A DNA stretch of 64,000 nucleotides, taken from Aeromicrobium ginsengisoli (GTDB lineage: Bacteria; Actinomycetota; Actinomycetes; Propionibacteriales; Nocardioidaceae). This document shows positions 62,386 to 64,000 of this stretch, piece after piece. The notes below the pieces were generated by a model. The model was not told the DNA's origin. It worked only from the letters and a program-made list of their open reading frames with translations, and searched no databases. The position numbers and the translations under genes were made by a program. Position 1 is the first letter of the stretch, and every line of letters starts with the position of its first letter. The stretch covers positions 1,116,001-1,180,000 of the forward strand of contig NZ_SDPQ02000001.1 of the NCBI RefSeq assembly GCF_004134905.2, given 5' to 3'.

Positions 62386-63899
62386 GATGCGGTTCCTTCC
62401 ACGGTGGTGATCGATGCGGTCTCGTGCGGGGCCGGAGGCTGGATCGCCCGTTTGACGATCTTGCCCGACGGTCCCTTGGGCAGCTCGTCGACGAACCAGA
62501 TGGCTCGCGGGTACTTGTAGGGCGCGACGGACTCGCGGACGAACGCCCGCAGCTCGTCGGCCGTGACCGTGTGCCCGTCGCGCAGCGCGACCGCCATGCC
62601 GATCTCCTCGCCCAGCCGGGCGTCCGGCAGGCCGACGACAGCGACCTCACGAACGGCCGGGTGCTGGTGGGCGACCTCCTCGACCTCGCGCGGATAGACG
62701 TTGTAGCCGCCGCGGATGATCAGGTCCTTGATGCGGTCGACGATGAAGAGGTAGCCGTCCTCGTCGAGCCGGCCGAGGTCGCCGGTGTGGAACCAGCCGT
62801 CACGGGTGATGGCCGCCGCGGTCTCGGCGGGCCGGCGCCAGTAGCCCTTCATGACGTTGTGACCGCGGATGACGACCTCGCCGACCGCTCCCGCCGGGAG
62901 GCTCTCGCCGTCCTGGTCGACCACGGCGACCTCGACCCCCTCTATGGGTGTCCCCACGGACCCGACCTTGCGCACGTGGTCCGGGTGGTTCGTGGTCGCG
63001 GTGGGCGACGTTTCCGACAGGCCGTAGCCCTCCAGGACGGCACAACCGAACGTCGCCTCGAACTCGCGGAGCACCTCGACCGGCAGCGCCGCTCCCCCGG
63101 AGACGCACGTGCGCAGCCGTGACAGGTCGCGGCTCGCGGCGGTCCGCGCGTGTGCCAGGGCGGTGTACATCGTCGGCACACCGAGGAACACCTCGATCTG
63201 GTGGTCCTCCAACAGGTCGAGGGCCCGCTCGGCGTCGAACCGCGGCAGCAAGGTCAAGGTCGCGCCTGCGGAGATCGTGGCGTTGAGCGCACACGTCTGA
63301 CCGAACGAGTGGAACAACGGCAGGCACCCGAGGACGGTGGAGCCGTGCCCGATCCCCAGCAGGTCGCGGTTGAGTTCGGCGTTGACCCGCAGGTTGTCGT
63401 GCGTGAGCTCGGCACCCTTGGGCTGGCCCGTCGTGCCCGACGTGTAGAGGATCACGGCGGTGTCGTCGCCCGCCCGCAGTGCCACCTCGGCGCTGGGCTC
63501 GGCGCCGGCCAGCAGGCTTCCGAACGTCTCAGGGCTGACCTGCATCGCGTGGTCGGGCGCCGCCCCCGCGACCTCGTGCCAGACGAAGACTTCACGCGCC
63601 CCGGAGTCGTCGAGGTAGTAGTCGACCTCTCGCCTCACCAGCAGCGGGTTCATCGGGACGACCACGGCGCCTGCGCGCAGGATCCCGAAGTAGATCGCTG
63701 CGAAGTGCGTCACGTTCGGCAGCATCAGGCCAACCCGGTCGCCCGGCTCGACCCCCCGCGAGCGCAGGAGCCCGGCCACCTCCGACGAGACGCGGTCGAC
63801 GGTCCGGTAGGAGAAGCTCTCCTCGTCCAGGCGCACCGCTGTCGAGGTGCCGTGGTGCGCGGCGCTGTCGGGCAGGAGGGTCGCAAGATTGGCGTTCAT
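62382..63899 (-). CDS. Long-chain-type acyl-CoA ligase (AMP-binding)
   Basis: A 505-aa adenylate-forming enzyme: P-loop motif YTSGTTGQPKG, E-G-Y-G-L-S-E-T-S-P, G-W-F-H-T-G-D-L-G, hinge D-R-I-K-D-L-I-I-R-G-G-Y-N-V-Y-P, and the catalytic Lys in G-P-S-G-K-I-V-K-R. It activates a carboxylic acid with ATP and CoA. The operon suggests fatty, aromatic or steroid-side-chain acids. The start overlaps the preceding gene stop by 4 bp. Confidence 0.94.
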   Translation of the reverse strand: MNANLATLLPDSAAHHGTSTAVRLDEESFSYRTVDRVSSEVAGLLRSRGVEPGDRVGLMLPNVTHFAAIYFGILRAGAVVVPMNPLLVRREVDYYLDDSGAREVFVWHEVAGAAPDHAMQVSPETFGSLLAGAEPSAEVALRAGDDTAVILYTSGTTGQPKGAELTHDNLRVNAELNRDLLGIGHGSTVLGCLPLFHSFGQTCALNATISAGATLTLLPRFDAERALDLLEDHQIEVFLGVPTMYTALAHARTAASRDLSRLRTCVSGGAALPVEVLREFEATFGCAVLEGYGLSETSPTATTNHPDHVRKVGSVGTPIEGVEVAVVDQDGESLPAGAVGEVVIRGHNVMKGYWRRPAETAAAITRDGWFHTGDLGRLDEDGYLFIVDRIKDLIIRGGYNVYPREVEEVAHQHPAVREVAVVGLPDARLGEEIGMAVALRDGHTVTADELRAFVRESVAPYKYPRAIWFVDELPKGPSGKIVKRAIQPPAPHETASITTVEGTAS

Positions 63900-64000
63900 G
63901 CCGCGGTGCTGACGCGATGGGTGAGCAGCACCGACTCCGGCGCCACACGTCGGGCCTCCGGGTTGAAGTCCGGGGCCGCAGTGACCAGCAGCGTCCGGCC
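63896..64000 (-). CDS. 3' end of an unidentified gene, runs off the window
   Basis: Thirty-four codons and a TGA on the minus strand, open to the window edge, ending ...VAPESVLLTHRVSTAA. The stop overlaps the CoA ligase ATG by 4 bp (ATGA), so it is a real upstream gene of the same operon. The tail is too short to name a family. Confidence 0.65.
   Translation of the reverse strand, partial: GRTLLVTAAPDFNPEARRVAPESVLLTHRVSTAA

Overview
The window is high-GC Actinomycetota DNA. It carries a WhiB-type [4Fe-4S] regulator, mycothiol synthesis (mshB), the mtrA-mtrB-lpqB operon, many DUFs restricted to actinobacteria (DUF3499, DUF5719, DUF6912, the Rv3235 family), SecA without a C-terminal zinc motif, and many GTG starts. 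Overall style and gene content suggest Propionibacteriales, probably Nocardioidaceae (Aeromicrobium/Nocardioides-like); the genus is an inference. No tRNA, rRNA, CRISPR array, insertion sequence or intact prophage was seen.

Layout. 1-5.4 kb: the tail of a sensor kinase, an envelope glycosyltransferase pair (GT39 and GT2-GtrA), and a PspA-DUF2505 pair. 5.4-11 kb: a wax ester/DGAT-type acyltransferase with DUF6912, then an orphan Tad/Flp-like module (CpaE-like ATPase, SAF/CpaB-like protein, excisionase-type HTH, barrel-like protein, LysM protein, Rv3235-family protein). 11-23 kb: a core block of secA, a YcaQ-type DNA glycosylase, a LuxR-type regulator, hpf, comF, lpqB, mtrB, mtrA and ahcY. 23-28 kb: DUF3311 with an SSS-family symporter behind a Crp/GlxR-like site, a CDF transporter, Trm112, manB, DUF3499 and a zincin-like protein. 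28-40 kb: envelope genes, namely DUF5719, a 932-aa glycosyltransferase, whiB, a divergent FbiA/CofD-like gene, a TIGR03089 gene, a polysaccharide ABC exporter and three LytR-CpsA-Psr (LCP) ligases. 40-45.5 kb: lysine/peptidoglycan genes (dapD, a lytic-transglycosylase-like protein, dapC) with fdxA, a GNAT enzyme and a Tat lipoprotein dioxygenase. 45.5-60 kb: a VanW protein, flavin reductase, mshB, an S9 peptidase, ABC-F, alditol oxidase, YibE/F, OsmC and several small unknowns. 60-64 kb: a phage-tail-collar-type pseudogene remnant and a lipid/steroid-type operon (MDR oxidoreductase, SDR, acyl-CoA ligase) that runs off the end.

The order secA-hpf-comF-lpqB-mtrB-mtrA-ahcY-manB-DUF3499-zincin-whiB-fbiA-like-LCP follows the Mycobacterium tuberculosis segment around Rv3235-Rv3267. 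Most of the window is therefore a conserved actinobacterial envelope, secretion and division neighbourhood with local insertions and decay.

Two sequence-level patterns cross gene boundaries. The palindrome CGTACG is strongly over-represented in all three codon phases. At least fourteen genes have a TAnnnT-type -10 element 5-7 nt before the start codon, the signature of leaderless transcripts; this was used to choose several starts.
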